A stretch of DNA of 64,000 bases from Paenibacillus sp. FSL R5-0490 (GCF_001956215.1 NZ_MRTQ01000013.1:1-64000); one strand, 5' to 3'. Shown: positions 51,631 through 61,074, numbered from the stretch's first letter. The notes: generated from the letters alone by a model not told the origin. Program-made: numbers and translations.

Positions 51631-51795
51631 TTAATAACGGTTTCGATTGCTGTGTTTCCTAAATATAACCTCAAGTTCTGTTAAGGTCAGCTTTTGCAGA
51701 GCCGGTTCAGAATGCTGATATTCACTTCCTGATTTGACCAGGAGATCGATTAGATATTGCCGTTTTTTTTCAATGGCTTTTCGTAAATATTGCAT
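51631..51795 (-). CDS. fbpA: FbpA-like (Fur-regulated basic protein) small protein
   Basis: A 54-residue basic protein, MQYLRKAIEKKRQYLIDLLV..., with LTLTELEVIFRKH near the end, the FbpA pattern. In B. subtilis FbpA is iron-starvation induced and assists the FsrA small RNA response. AGAGGAGAT precedes the ATG. No clear Fur box is seen upstream; instead TnrA boxes lie in the divergent intergenic region, so its regulation may differ. Confidence 0.7.
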   Translation of the reverse strand: MQYLRKAIEKKRQYLIDLLVKSGSEYQHSEPALQKLTLTELEVIFRKHSNRNRY

Positions 51796-51863
51796 TTCCT
51801 ATCTCCTCTTTTCTTTAATGTTTTGTTTATTCTAAAAGAAATTTAGCTCTTATTCAGTAATTA

Positions 51864-51880
51864 TGTTAAGTTTTCTCACA
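51864..51880. promoter_or_regulatory. TnrA/GlnR box 1
   Basis: TGTTAAGTTTTCTCACA fits TGTNA-N7-TNACA exactly. It lies between fbpA and tnrA, nearer to fbpA. Confidence 0.75.
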
Positions 51881-51895
51881 TTGTTTTTGCTGCTT

Positions 51896-51912
51896 TGTAA
51901 GATTTTCTGACA
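51896..51912 (+). promoter_or_regulatory. TnrA/GlnR box 2
   Basis: TGTAAGATTTTCTGACA also fits TGTNA-N7-TNACA exactly. With the tnrA -10 TATAAT at 51941-51946, its centre is about 49 bp before the expected start site, the position used by TnrA for activation. The two boxes are 32 bp apart. Confidence 0.8.
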
Positions 51913-51940
51913 GAAATAATGAAAAAGTTTGAAAGATTAG

Positions 51941-51946
51941 TATAAT
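51941..51946 (+). promoter_or_regulatory. -10 element of tnrA
   Basis: Perfect TATAAT with no good -35, consistent with an activator-dependent promoter. Confidence 0.7.
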
Positions 51947-51977
51947 GAAATAAATTGGTTAGATTGAGGTGACATGA

Positions 51978-52301
51978 GTGGATAGAGAAACATCCTACAA
52001 AACCAGAAAAGTCATTTCGATTGGGACGGTCAGCGAACTGACTGGACTTAGTGAACGGCAGATTCGTTACTACGAAGAGAGGAAATTGGTATTTCCTGAA
52101 AGGTCACAAAGAGGAAGCAGAAAATATTCTTTTCTCGATGTGGAGACGCTCATTGACATAGCCAACAAAAGGGAGGAGGGAGTCCGAACAGAAGAAATCC
52201 GCTCTGAATTGAAGCGGAAAAAGAAAAAAGACGATAAGGCATCACGTTCAAAAATGATTCAGGGTCAGCTTAATGCGCAGTTTGGAATACCGAAGAAATA
52301 A
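51978..52301 (+). CDS. tnrA: Nitrogen regulator TnrA
   Basis: A 107-residue MerR-family regulator: [20 protein letters not shown] and [20 protein letters not shown] are the GlnR/TnrA DNA-binding core, and the C-terminal [11 protein letters not shown] is the glutamine-synthetase-binding tail typical of TnrA. In nitrogen limitation TnrA activates uptake and assimilation genes; feedback-inhibited glutamine synthetase captures it otherwise. The GTG at 51978 follows GAGGTGA. Two boxes upstream imply autoactivation. Confidence 0.92.
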   Translation: MDRETSYKTRKVISIGTVSELTGLSERQIRYYEERKLVFPERSQRGSRKYSFLDVETLIDIANKREEGVRTEEIRSELKRKKKKDDKASRSKMIQGQLNAQFGIPKK

Positions 52302-52308
52302 ATGAGAA

Positions 52309-52343
52309 AGTGATTATTCTGCATGCAATAATCGCTTTTTTTA
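52309..52343 (+). terminator. Terminator after tnrA
   Basis: GTGATTATT/AATAATCGC stem with T-run. Confidence 0.85.
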
Positions 52344-52502
52344 TTCAATTTCATTACTGCCTTATAAGGTATGCGCTGATCTTAGCGAACATTTTAATAT
52401 AAATTTTAGACAAAAGGCCTTTCTTTCGTTTATCATATCCGTTAAGATGTAACCCTATAATAAGAGGGTTATAAATTTTAGATTTATAAAGCAGGTGAAA
52501 GA

Positions 52503-53255
52503 ATGGGGAAAGAATTCCCTCCAACAATAGAAGTAATTGAGATATGCTTGCTTGCGGGGAAAATCATGCTCCAGGGCGGGGCGGAAACGTATCGGGTAGA
52601 GGACACCATGACAAGGATCGCTGCTTCCCTGGGTATACCGCACTCACATAGCTATGTAACGCCAACTGGAATCATATTTTCTACAGATGGAACTGAACCG
52701 GCAAAGCTTATTCGAATTTCAGAACGTTCAACGGATCTGTACAAAGTGACATTGGTGAACGGAGTTTCTCGCAGAATCAGCAGCGGTGAACTGGATGGAA
52801 AGGAAGCACTGGCAAGGCTGAAGGAAATTGAAAGTGCCGACTATACTTTCCCTGTTTATCAGCAGATTCTTGCAGCCTCGATTGCAAGCGGCTGTTTTTT
52901 AATCATGTTCCTTGGAAGCTGGACTGACTTTATTCCAGCCATGATTGCAGGCGGTCTTGGATTTGTATCATTTTTATACGTACATAGAGTTGTCCAGATC
53001 AAATTTTTCTCTGAATTTATTGCGTCATTATTAATTGGCCTTATAGCGTATTTTTTTGTGTACTCAGGAGTGGGGACAGAGCTTGATAAGATCATCATTG
53101 GATCAGTCATGCCGCTTGTTCCGGGGCTTTTGATAACAAATGCAGTCAGGGACTTAATGGCCGGGCATCTTGTTTCCGGACTTTCAAAAGGGGCAGAAGC
53201 GTTTTTGACAGCTTTTGCCATTGGTGCTGGGATTGCTCTGGTCTTTACTTTTTAA
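52503..53255 (+). CDS. ThrE-type exporter, N-terminal part (DUF1212)
   Basis: A 250-residue protein. A soluble N-terminal domain includes MLQGGAETYRVEDTMTRIAA and SHSYVTPTGIIFST, followed by about five helices with VPGLLITNAVRDLMAGHLVS. It is the larger half of split threonine/serine (or succinate, YjjP-type) exporters. Substrate unknown. CAGGTGAAAG precedes the ATG. Its partner follows 24 nt downstream. Confidence 0.88.
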   Translation: MGKEFPPTIEVIEICLLAGKIMLQGGAETYRVEDTMTRIAASLGIPHSHSYVTPTGIIFSTDGTEPAKLIRISERSTDLYKVTLVNGVSRRISSGELDGKEALARLKEIESADYTFPVYQQILAASIASGCFLIMFLGSWTDFIPAMIAGGLGFVSFLYVHRVVQIKFFSEFIASLLIGLIAYFFVYSGVGTELDKIIIGSVMPLVPGLLITNAVRDLMAGHLVSGLSKGAEAFLTAFAIGAGIALVFTF

Positions 53256-53279
53256 ATGCAATAGCGGAGGAAATGCCTA

Positions 53280-53723
53280 ATGTTTATGTTGACTCATATG
53301 ATTACAAGCTTTATCGCATCAGCAGGGTTCGGGGTCCTTTTCAATGCTCCGAAAAAATCTCTGCTGAAATGCGGATTTGTCGGGATGGTCGGCTGGTTCG
53401 TTTATATTTGGCTTGTTAATTGGCAGTATGATGCTGTCATTTCTTCATTAATTGCTGCTTTTACGATCGCCGTGATCAGCCAGGTTTTTGCCAAAATGTA
53501 TAAAACACCTATAATTATTTTTAGTGTTGCCGGCATCATTCCACTGGTCCCGGGGGGGATTGCTTATGATGCCATGCGGAATTTTGTTGAAAATGATTAC
53601 AATATGGCCATTCAGCTCGCTGCAAAAGCATTCATGATATCAGGGGCAATCGCAGTAGGACTTGTCATTTCAGAAGTAATTAATCAAATGATCCGTAAAG
53701 TTCAGTTCAGATCAAGGATTTGA
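53280..53723 (+). CDS. ThrE-type exporter, C-terminal part (DUF3815)
   Basis: A 147-residue membrane protein with about five helices: GVLFNAPKKSLLKCGFVGMV and IIPLVPGGIAYDAMRN are the family motifs (YjjB-like). With the preceding gene it forms a complete exporter. AGCGGAGGAAA precedes the ATG. A terminator follows. Confidence 0.88.
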   Translation: MFMLTHMITSFIASAGFGVLFNAPKKSLLKCGFVGMVGWFVYIWLVNWQYDAVISSLIAAFTIAVISQVFAKMYKTPIIIFSVAGIIPLVPGGIAYDAMRNFVENDYNMAIQLAAKAFMISGAIAVGLVISEVINQMIRKVQFRSRI

Positions 53724-53769
53724 ACTTCAGAAGAGGACATACCATCAGCCTAATAAAGCAGTAACAACA

Positions 53770-53806
53770 GACTCGTTCCAGATAAATAGGGACGGGTTTT
53801 TCTTGT
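53770..53806 (+). terminator. Terminator after the ThrE pair
   Basis: CTCGTTCC/GGGACGGG stem (with G.T pairs) and T-run. Confidence 0.8.
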
Positions 53807-53868
53807 AATCTATTCCTGGTGAATTTATAATCAAATATATTTGATTTTTTCAGAAAAAGGAGAATAAA

Positions 53869-55584
53869 ATGATCCAACGGTTTTTTAGCTACTATAAGCC
53901 GCATAAGCGCTTGTTCATTCTTGATTTTAGTTCAGCAGTATTCGTTGCAATTCTTGAATTGGGCTTTCCGCTTGCGGTTAAGTGGTTTATCGACAGCCTG
54001 CTTCCAAGCGGGAATTGGTCCATGATTGTTTCTGTAAGTGCGGGCCTGCTTGCTCTTTATGTGGCGAGCACACTTCTTCAGTTTGTGGTTAACTATTGGG
54101 GCCACAAGCTTGGCATCAACATCGAAACAGATATGAGGCAGCAGCTTTTTCAGCATGTGCAAAGGCAGTCTTTCCGCTTTTTCGATAATACCAAAACAGG
54201 GCATATCATGAGCCGGGTGACAAATGATTTAATGGATATCGGTGAGCTTGCCCATCATGGCCCGGAGGATTTATTTATAGCGGTCATGACGTTTGTGGGT
54301 GCATTCTGGATTATGCTGACGATCAATGTCAAGCTGGCTTTTGTAACCATATTTGTTCTTCCGTTCCTTGTATGGCTGATTACGTTCTGCAATATTAAAA
54401 TGAACAAAGCATGGAAAAGAATGTACGGTGAAATTGCCGATGTCAACGCACAGGTAGAGGATAGTGTATCTGGTGTGCGTGTGGTTCAGTCTTTTACAAA
54501 TGAAAGCTATGAGATTAAAAGGTTTAAGGAAAACAATGGAAGATTCCGTCTTGCCAAGCTTGCAGCTTACAAGATTATGAGCTTCAGTGCATCCGGAGTC
54601 TACATGCTGACCAGATTAGTTACGCTGATTGTTCTTGTATACGGTTCCTGGCTGAGCTTCAGCGGGCAGCTTTCATACGGTGAATTGGTCGGATTTGTAC
54701 TCTATGTGAATGTGCTATTAAAGCCGATTGATAAAATCAGCGCCCTGATGGAACTGTATCCAAAGGGAATGGCTGGTTTCAAGCGGTTTTTAGAAATCAT
54801 TGATACTGAACCGGAAATTGAGGATACGAAAGATGCCATAGAGGTTGAATCCTTAAGGGGTGATATCCGTTTTCAGGATGTAACTTTCAGTTATGATGAG
54901 CATAAATCGGTGCTTGAAGGAATTGATCTTCAAATCAATGCAGGTGAAACAGTTGCTTTTGTCGGACCTTCTGGAGCCGGAAAGACAACGATTTGTTCTT
55001 TGATTCCACGCTTTTATGATGTGAATGGCGGAAGTATTAAGATCGATGGCATGGATATCAGGGACATGACGAAAAAATCACTGAGATCGCATATTGGCAT
55101 TGTCCAGCAGGATGTCTTCCTGTTTACCGGTACCCTGAAGGAGAATATAGCATACGGAATGCTTGGAGCTACAGATGAGCAGATTGCGGACGCGGCTAAA
55201 AAAGCACACCTGCAGGACTTCATTGCATCTCTACCGGATGGCTGGGAAACACAAATTGGGGAACGGGGATTAAAACTGTCAGGCGGACAAAAACAACGAA
55301 TCGCCATTGCGAGAATGTTCCTTAAAAATCCGCCGATCTTAATCCTGGATGAAGCAACCTCGGCGCTGGATACTGAAACCGAACAAATTATTCAAACGGC
55401 ATTGAACGAGCTCGCCGTAAACCGCACCACACTAGTCATTGCCCACAGGCTTGCGACCATCCGGAATGCGGACAGAGTAGTCGTTGTCACAGAAGACGGC
55501 ATTGCTGAAGAAGGCACACATGATGAACTGATCGAAAAGAACGGAATCTTTGCTGGTCTTCATAATGTACAGTTTCAAAGATAA
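53869..55584 (+). CDS. ABC exporter (fused permease and ATPase)
   Basis: A 571-residue half-transporter. Six helices (about 15-300) form the exporter type I membrane domain. The ATPase has Walker A GPSGAGKTT, Q-loop IVQQDVFLF, signature KLSGGQKQRIAIARM, Walker B ILILDEATSALD and His in IAHRLATI. It resembles homodimeric lipid/drug exporters such as MsbA and BmrA. Substrate unknown. AAAAGGAG precedes the ATG. Confidence 0.92.
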   Translation: MIQRFFSYYKPHKRLFILDFSSAVFVAILELGFPLAVKWFIDSLLPSGNWSMIVSVSAGLLALYVASTLLQFVVNYWGHKLGINIETDMRQQLFQHVQRQSFRFFDNTKTGHIMSRVTNDLMDIGELAHHGPEDLFIAVMTFVGAFWIMLTINVKLAFVTIFVLPFLVWLITFCNIKMNKAWKRMYGEIADVNAQVEDSVSGVRVVQSFTNESYEIKRFKENNGRFRLAKLAAYKIMSFSASGVYMLTRLVTLIVLVYGSWLSFSGQLSYGELVGFVLYVNVLLKPIDKISALMELYPKGMAGFKRFLEIIDTEPEIEDTKDAIEVESLRGDIRFQDVTFSYDEHKSVLEGIDLQINAGETVAFVGPSGAGKTTICSLIPRFYDVNGGSIKIDGMDIRDMTKKSLRSHIGIVQQDVFLFTGTLKENIAYGMLGATDEQIADAAKKAHLQDFIASLPDGWETQIGERGLKLSGGQKQRIAIARMFLKNPPILILDEATSALDTETEQIIQTALNELAVNRTTLVIAHRLATIRNADRVVVVTEDGIAEEGTHDELIEKNGIFAGLHNVQFQR

Positions 55585-55615
55585 GCAGAATCCATCTGGA
55601 TTCTGCTTTCTTTTA
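55583..55615 (+). terminator. Terminator after the ABC exporter
   Basis: AAGCAGAATCC/GGATTCTGCTT perfect stem with T-rich tail. Confidence 0.9.
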
Positions 55616-55727
55616 TTACTTCGAAATTAAAAATTATCTAACAAAATGAGAATAATTTTCAGAATAGTCAAAAAGAACTATTGGTTTTTCTGTATTATTT
55701 GGAAGTTATTAACTAGAACAGGACTTA

Positions 55728-55743
55728 TGTGGTATAGACAACT
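55728..55743. promoter_or_regulatory. NagR/DasR-like (dre) site
   Basis: TGTGGTATAGACAACT equals the dre consensus AGTGGTCTAGACCACT at 13 of 16 positions. It lies about 110 bp before the amiE start. NagR (YvoA) is the GlcNAc-6-phosphate-responsive GntR regulator of Bacillus. Confidence 0.6.
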
Positions 55744-55770
55744 ATACTCTAACTCTATTAATCTTACAAT

Positions 55771-55785
55771 ATGTAAACCCTTTCA
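55771..55785. promoter_or_regulatory. cre-like site before amiE
   Basis: ATGTAAACCCTTTCA fits the CcpA cre consensus except for the central G. It suggests glucose repression of the cell-wall recycling genes. Confidence 0.55.
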
Positions 55786-55839
55786 TTAAGAAGAGGAGGT
55801 TAATTGCTGATGAAAATTCATAAAAATAAAGGAGGCACT

Positions 55840-57549
55840 ATGAAAAATAAAACCATGCTTGTTGCGCTATCTGCCGTACTTAGCACTTCACTCTTTATTC
55901 CGGCAGCATATCCTGCGTCTGCGCAAAGCGCTGAAGGAGTTAAGCCAACGATGGAAATGAAAAACAATAAAGATGTGAAACACAAATTTCACCCTATTTT
56001 TTCGTGGGATCGTCCTGGGCCGATTTCTCCTATTCTTCATCCTGGTTCTGCAGTGGGAGCCGGGATGGTTCAGCAGCCGCTGGATGAAATCGATCCATTA
56101 ATGGAGGAGATGATTTCAGAAGGCGTCATGCCGGGTGCTGTCACTTTTGTGGCAAGGCGAGGGCATATCGTCAAGCATAATGCATACGGATATTCCTACC
56201 GCTACACCGATGATAAATTTACTGAAGCCCAGAACCCGATCGAAATGACCGAAGATACCATTTTTGATCTGGCTTCAATCAGTAAAATCTTTACCACAAC
56301 TGCCGCAATGATCTTGTATGATGAAGGACGCTTTCAGCTGGATGATCCGGTTGCAAAATATATCCCCGAGTTTGCCGAAAACGGCAAGGAAAATGTAACA
56401 ATACGCCAGCTGATGACACATACTTCAGGCTTTACTGCATGGATTCCGTTATATTCACAAGGGAGCAGCAGAGAGGAACGCATGCAAATCGTTTTTAATT
56501 ATCCATTGGCCAATAAACCTGGCGAAGCGTATACATACAGCGATTTGAATATGATTACGCTCGGTGCACTCATCGAACGCCTTTCAGGACAAAGCCTGGA
56601 TGAGTTTGTTGAAAAACGCATAACCAACCCCCTCGGTATGAAGGATACGATGTATAATCCGCCTGAATCCTTGAAGCATCGGATTGCAGCCACTGAATAT
56701 CAGCCTGCGATTGGCAGGGGGCTTGTCTGGGGAGAAGTTCATGATGAGAATGCCTGGTCCCTTGATGGAGTTGCCGGACATGCAGGTGTCTTTTCCACTG
56801 CCTCCGACCTCGCCAGGCTTGCCCATATGTATGTGAATGACGGGCGCTATGGCGGCAAGCGGATATTAAAAGAAAAAACGGTGAAAATGCTGATTCAAAA
56901 TCAGATTCCCCAATTTCCTGGTGATGATCATGGCCTGGGCTGGGAGCTTGGCCAGGGATGGTTCATGGATGCTTTATCAGAGGGAACTTCCCTTGGGCAT
57001 ACAGGGTACACCGGAACATCAATTGTCATAAACCGAAATAACGGCGCGATTGCGATTCTTTTAACAAATCGTGTACATCCTTCAAGAAATACGGTTACAA
57101 CGAATATTGCAAGGCGTGCATTTGCAAGACAGGTGGCAGATTCAATTCCTGTAGCCATTCCAGGAAAAGGGCCGGCGTGGTTCTCAGGATATGGAGATAA
57201 AGTTCAGCATGAGTTAAACGCTAAAGTGGATCTCAAAGAAGAGGCGGTCCTGTCGTTCGATACCTGGTATAGAACTGAAACAAATGCAGATATGGGCGTG
57301 GTTGAGGTCTCAAAAGATGGCGTCAATTGGACACAGGCTCAACAGCCATATACAGGAAGCAGCATCGACTGGAAAAAGGATAAGCTGACCATTCCAGCAG
57401 GAACAATGCACATTCGATTCCGGTACGTAACGGACAGTACAGTAAATGGCAGAGGCTGGTATGTTGATAATGTAAAACTCCAGCTTTCAGATGGACAAAA
57501 AGTGACGCCTGCCCTCTCAGGAAACGGCTGGGAAAAACGAAACTACTAG
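55840..57549 (+). CDS. amiE: Exported serine hydrolase, AmiE-type muropeptide amidase
   Basis: A 569-residue secreted protein. A signal peptide (about 1-32) ends near ASAQSAEG. The beta-lactamase-like domain has Ser146-Ile-Ser-Lys149, YSDLN and HTGYTG. B. subtilis AmiE (YbbE), encoded in the recycling operon, is about 130 residues shorter; here a C-terminal beta-rich domain (about 430-569, with WYRTETNADMGVVEVSKDG and GRGWYVDNVKL) is added. ATG 55840 with AAAGGAGG is chosen; ATG 55810 in frame also has GAGGAGG and would add ten residues. It removes peptides from MurNAc outside the cell. Confidence 0.82.
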   Translation: MKNKTMLVALSAVLSTSLFIPAAYPASAQSAEGVKPTMEMKNNKDVKHKFHPIFSWDRPGPISPILHPGSAVGAGMVQQPLDEIDPLMEEMISEGVMPGAVTFVARRGHIVKHNAYGYSYRYTDDKFTEAQNPIEMTEDTIFDLASISKIFTTTAAMILYDEGRFQLDDPVAKYIPEFAENGKENVTIRQLMTHTSGFTAWIPLYSQGSSREERMQIVFNYPLANKPGEAYTYSDLNMITLGALIERLSGQSLDEFVEKRITNPLGMKDTMYNPPESLKHRIAATEYQPAIGRGLVWGEVHDENAWSLDGVAGHAGVFSTASDLARLAHMYVNDGRYGGKRILKEKTVKMLIQNQIPQFPGDDHGLGWELGQGWFMDALSEGTSLGHTGYTGTSIVINRNNGAIAILLTNRVHPSRNTVTTNIARRAFARQVADSIPVAIPGKGPAWFSGYGDKVQHELNAKVDLKEEAVLSFDTWYRTETNADMGVVEVSKDGVNWTQAQQPYTGSSIDWKKDKLTIPAGTMHIRFRYVTDSTVNGRGWYVDNVKLQLSDGQKVTPALSGNGWEKRNY

Positions 57550-57609
57550 TATTCGTTTTTTTAGTAAAAAGTAAGCTCATATGAAAAAGCAGTAAGGACG
57601 GTGGAAGAA

Positions 57610-59724
57610 ATGGGTAAAGTCAGCAAAGTAATGTGTATTTTCCTTCTCACAATTACACTTGCCGTTTCGCAATTATGGATGGGAGGAACCTTGAAAAACG
57701 CATCAGCAGAAAGTACAGCTAAAGATTTAATACTCCTGGAGAATGTACCCCAGGTCAGCACGGAAATCAGTGGAGATGCATTTCAATTTAAAGCGCTTCA
57801 TGTATTTAAAGAAGGACATTTCATGGGAGTTTCTGAGGGGTTGAAATGGAAGTCCAGCAATAAAACGGTTGCAGCAGTTGATCAGTCAGGGAATATCACT
57901 TTAAGAGGGAAGCCCGGAAAAACCTTCATCAGTGTAACAGATGGAGTATATAAGGACCGTATCGCACTTCAAATAAAACCTGACCATAAAAAGGGCAGCA
58001 AAGGCAAGCCTGCTTTTATAGTGAAAATCATGAAAGAGCATGGGAAACGGTATGACCTCATCAGCCGGGCAGTGAAAAATATGTCCATTGAAGAGAAGGT
58101 AGGCCAGATGCTGATGCCGGATTTCCGCAACTGGAAGGGACAAAATGTCACTAAAATGCTGCCGGAAATAGAAAAGCTGGTTAAAGATTATCATCTTGGC
58201 GGGGTCATATTATTCCGTGAAAATGTGGTGACAACTGAACAGACTGCCACATTGGTTTCGGATTATCAGAAAGCTGCCGATAAATTCGGCTTATTGATGA
58301 CGATTGACCAGGAAGGCGGAATTGTTACACGTCTTCAATCAGGAACTGACATGCCTGGCAATATGGCGTTAGGGGCCGCCCGTTCTGAAGAAATTTCCCG
58401 CAAGGTCGGCAAGGCGATCGGGGAGGAGCTTTCATCACTCGGTATTAATATGAACTTTGCACCTGTCATGGATGTAAATAATAATCCCGACAATCCGGTA
58501 ATTGGCGTTCGTTCATTTGGGGAGGACCCGCAGCTTGTTGCTGACTTGGGTGTTGCTTATACTGAAGGACTGCAATCAGCAGGTGTTGCTGCTACTGCAA
58601 AGCATTTTCCCGGACATGGAGATACAGCAGTAGACTCACATCTTGGATTGCCTGAAGTGCCTCATGATAAAGAACGTCTAAAGGAAGTTGAATTGTATCC
58701 TTTCCAAAAGGGAATGGAAGCAGGAGTGGATGCCATCATGACTGCGCATGTTACCTTCCCTAAGATTGATGACACGAAAGCAATCTCGAAAAAAACAGGT
58801 GAAGAAATCGCCGTACCGGCCACTCTTTCCCATAAAGTGCTGACAGAACTTATGCGTAAAGAAATGGGATATGAAGGTGTCATTACAACAGATGCAATGA
58901 ATATGAACGCTATCGCTGAACACTTTGGACCAGTTGACGCCGCTATTCGGGCAGTTAAAGCTGGAACAGATATTGTGCTGATGCCTGTTGGACTCGAAGA
59001 AGTTGCAGAAGGGCTACTGAATGCAGTGGAGAATGGAGAAATCTCGGAAAAACGCATTGAATCATCAGTTGAGCGGATTTTAACACTGAAAATAAAGCGG
59101 GGAATTGTGAAAGAAGAGACACCGCAGCCGATTGATGAAAAAATTGCAAAGGCTCTTGACGTAGTTGGATCAGAAGAACATAAACAAATAGAAAAAGAAG
59201 CAGCAGAACGTTCCATTACAATGGTAAAAAATGAAGGAGATGCACTGCCATTACAAGTATCTCCTGAAGATCATATTGTTGTCGTTGGAAATACGTATAT
59301 TACAGACTTAAAGAACGCAGTGGGCAAGTTTCATGCAAACACAACGGTCATCCAGACCTCAAGCTATGTATTAACGGAAGAGCAGAAGGAACAAATCAGG
59401 AATGCCAGTGCAGTTATTGTGGGCTCCTATACGTATAATGTATCAGGACGCTCACCAGACAGCGCACAGATGAAAATGGTTAATTCCATCATTGCTGAAT
59501 CAGAAGCTCCAGTTATTTCGGTTGGCATCCGTAACCCATATGACATCATGGCCTACCCGGAAGTTGATGCTTACATTGCACAATATGGCTTCAGAACGGC
59601 GAGCTTTGATGCAGCAGCAGGTGTTATCTTTGGCCAGATTAATCCTTCAGGCAAACTGCCAGTAACAATTCCGGGTACAGATGGCAACGTACTATATGAA
59701 TTTGGGTATGGATTGAGCTATTAG
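57610..59724 (+). CDS. nagZ: Exported beta-N-acetylglucosaminidase NagZ
   Basis: A 704-residue glycoside hydrolase family 3 enzyme that cleaves GlcNAc from muropeptides. After the signal peptide there is a Big2/Ig-like domain (about 45-120, WKSSNKTVAAVDQSGN) missing from many NagZ proteins. The catalytic domain holds KHFPGHGDTAVDSH (Lys331-His332) and ITTDAMNMNAI with the nucleophile Asp. A C-terminal alpha/beta domain follows, as in B. subtilis NagZ. ATG 57610 is the probable start; GTG 57601 is possible. Confidence 0.92.
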   Translation: MGKVSKVMCIFLLTITLAVSQLWMGGTLKNASAESTAKDLILLENVPQVSTEISGDAFQFKALHVFKEGHFMGVSEGLKWKSSNKTVAAVDQSGNITLRGKPGKTFISVTDGVYKDRIALQIKPDHKKGSKGKPAFIVKIMKEHGKRYDLISRAVKNMSIEEKVGQMLMPDFRNWKGQNVTKMLPEIEKLVKDYHLGGVILFRENVVTTEQTATLVSDYQKAADKFGLLMTIDQEGGIVTRLQSGTDMPGNMALGAARSEEISRKVGKAIGEELSSLGINMNFAPVMDVNNNPDNPVIGVRSFGEDPQLVADLGVAYTEGLQSAGVAATAKHFPGHGDTAVDSHLGLPEVPHDKERLKEVELYPFQKGMEAGVDAIMTAHVTFPKIDDTKAISKKTGEEIAVPATLSHKVLTELMRKEMGYEGVITTDAMNMNAIAEHFGPVDAAIRAVKAGTDIVLMPVGLEEVAEGLLNAVENGEISEKRIESSVERILTLKIKRGIVKEETPQPIDEKIAKALDVVGSEEHKQIEKEAAERSITMVKNEGDALPLQVSPEDHIVVVGNTYITDLKNAVGKFHANTTVIQTSSYVLTEEQKEQIRNASAVIVGSYTYNVSGRSPDSAQMKMVNSIIAESEAPVISVGIRNPYDIMAYPEVDAYIAQYGFRTASFDAAAGVIFGQINPSGKLPVTIPGTDGNVLYEFGYGLSY

Positions 59725-59747
59725 GATGAGGCATAAAAAATAGAATG

Positions 59748-59778
59748 GGTACATGCAGGTTTAGTTCTTGCATGTACC
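59748..59778. repeat. 10-bp inverted repeat between nagZ and namZ
   Basis: GGTACATGCA/TGCATGTACC perfect arms around 11 nt. No T-run, so it is not a typical terminator; it may stabilise or process the mRNA. Confidence 0.65.
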
Positions 59779-59805
59779 TATCCTTAACCTGGGAGGGGAA
59801 AAATA

Positions 59806-61065
59806 ATGAAGAAATGGTTTATGGGTTTTTTGACAATGATTCTCGTACTCTCTTCTTTAACTGTTGTGCTCGCAGATAACGGCAATGGCAAAGGAAAAGG
59901 CAAGAAAAAGAAATTCGAGCTTGGTGTTGAAGTTCTTTTAGATGAAAACAAGGACCTCATAGAAGGAAAAAAAGTTGGTTTAATTACAAACCCGACTGGG
60001 GTCGACCAGAATTTAAACAGCATTGTGGATATTCTGCACAATGATCCGGACGTGGAGTTAACTGCATTATATGGTCCGGAGCATGGAGTCCGTGGGAGTG
60101 CGCAGGCGGGAGAGTATGTTGAGTATTATATCGATGATAAGACAGGGCTTCCTGTTTACAGCTTATACGGAAAAACCAAAAAGCCTACACCTGAAATGCT
60201 CGAAAATATTGATGTGCTTCTATTTGATATCCAGGATGTCGGAACACGTTTTTACACGTATATTTACACTATGGCTTACGCGATGGAAGCAGCAAAAGAA
60301 AACAATATCCCATTCATCGTGCTGGACAGGCCTAATCCTCAAGGCGGAACAAAGGTTGAAGGTCCGGTCCTTGATATGGAGTATTCCTCTTTTGTGGGGA
60401 ATTACCCGATTCCGCTTCGCCATGGGATGACTGTAGGTGAACTGGCCGAATTGTTTAATGAAGAATTTGAAATTGGTGCAGATTTAACTGTTATCAAAAT
60501 GAATGGCTGGAAGCGCAATATGTACTACGATGACACCAGACTTCCGTTTGTTATGCCGTCTCCTAACATGCCAACCCTGGAAACAGCTTTAGTATATCCA
60601 GGAGCGGCATTAATTGAAGGGACGAACGTTTCTGAAGGACGCGGGACAACAAAGCCATTTGAATTGATTGGAGCTCCATTTATCAATTCTGATGATTTGG
60701 CAGGACATTTGAACAGTCTTGAACTTCCCGGGGTAGCCTTCAGAGCTGCATCATTTACACCAAGCTTCTCCAAGCATGCAGGAAAGCTTTCTCATGGGAT
60801 CCAGATTCATGTTACACATCGCGATGCATTCAAGCCTGTCGAGACTGGACTTCATATCGTGAAGGCAATCCATGATATGTATCCGGAGGACTTCGAATTC
60901 CGTGCAGAGAACAGTGCAGGCATTTCATTCTTTGACAACCTGATGGGCAATGGCTGGGTCCGTGAAGCGATTGAGGAAGGAAAGTCAGTTGAAGAAATTT
61001 CCTCCAAATGGCAGAAAGACTTAAAACAATTCAAAAAGACACGTGAAGAATATTTACTCTATTAA
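59806..61065 (+). CDS. namZ: Exported exo-N-acetylmuramidase NamZ (DUF1343)
   Basis: A 419-residue secreted protein, signal peptide MKKWFMGFLTMILVLSSLTV. A Gly/Lys-rich linker is followed by the DUF1343 core: LITNPTGVDQNLNSIVDIL, LYGPEHGVRGSAQAGEYV, DVGTRFYTYIYTM and DRPNPQGGTKVEGP. NamZ releases MurNAc from peptide-free glycan chains. It lies 81 nt after nagZ and is followed by a terminator. Confidence 0.93.
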   Translation: MKKWFMGFLTMILVLSSLTVVLADNGNGKGKGKKKKFELGVEVLLDENKDLIEGKKVGLITNPTGVDQNLNSIVDILHNDPDVELTALYGPEHGVRGSAQAGEYVEYYIDDKTGLPVYSLYGKTKKPTPEMLENIDVLLFDIQDVGTRFYTYIYTMAYAMEAAKENNIPFIVLDRPNPQGGTKVEGPVLDMEYSSFVGNYPIPLRHGMTVGELAELFNEEFEIGADLTVIKMNGWKRNMYYDDTRLPFVMPSPNMPTLETALVYPGAALIEGTNVSEGRGTTKPFELIGAPFINSDDLAGHLNSLELPGVAFRAASFTPSFSKHAGKLSHGIQIHVTHRDAFKPVETGLHIVKAIHDMYPEDFEFRAENSAGISFFDNLMGNGWVREAIEEGKSVEEISSKWQKDLKQFKKTREEYLLY

Positions 61066-61074
61066 ACTCGGAGA

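Noticed and set aside
58662..59216. A 184-codon minus-strand frame
   Set aside because: Complement of nagZ with no ribosome binding site and Ser-rich translation.
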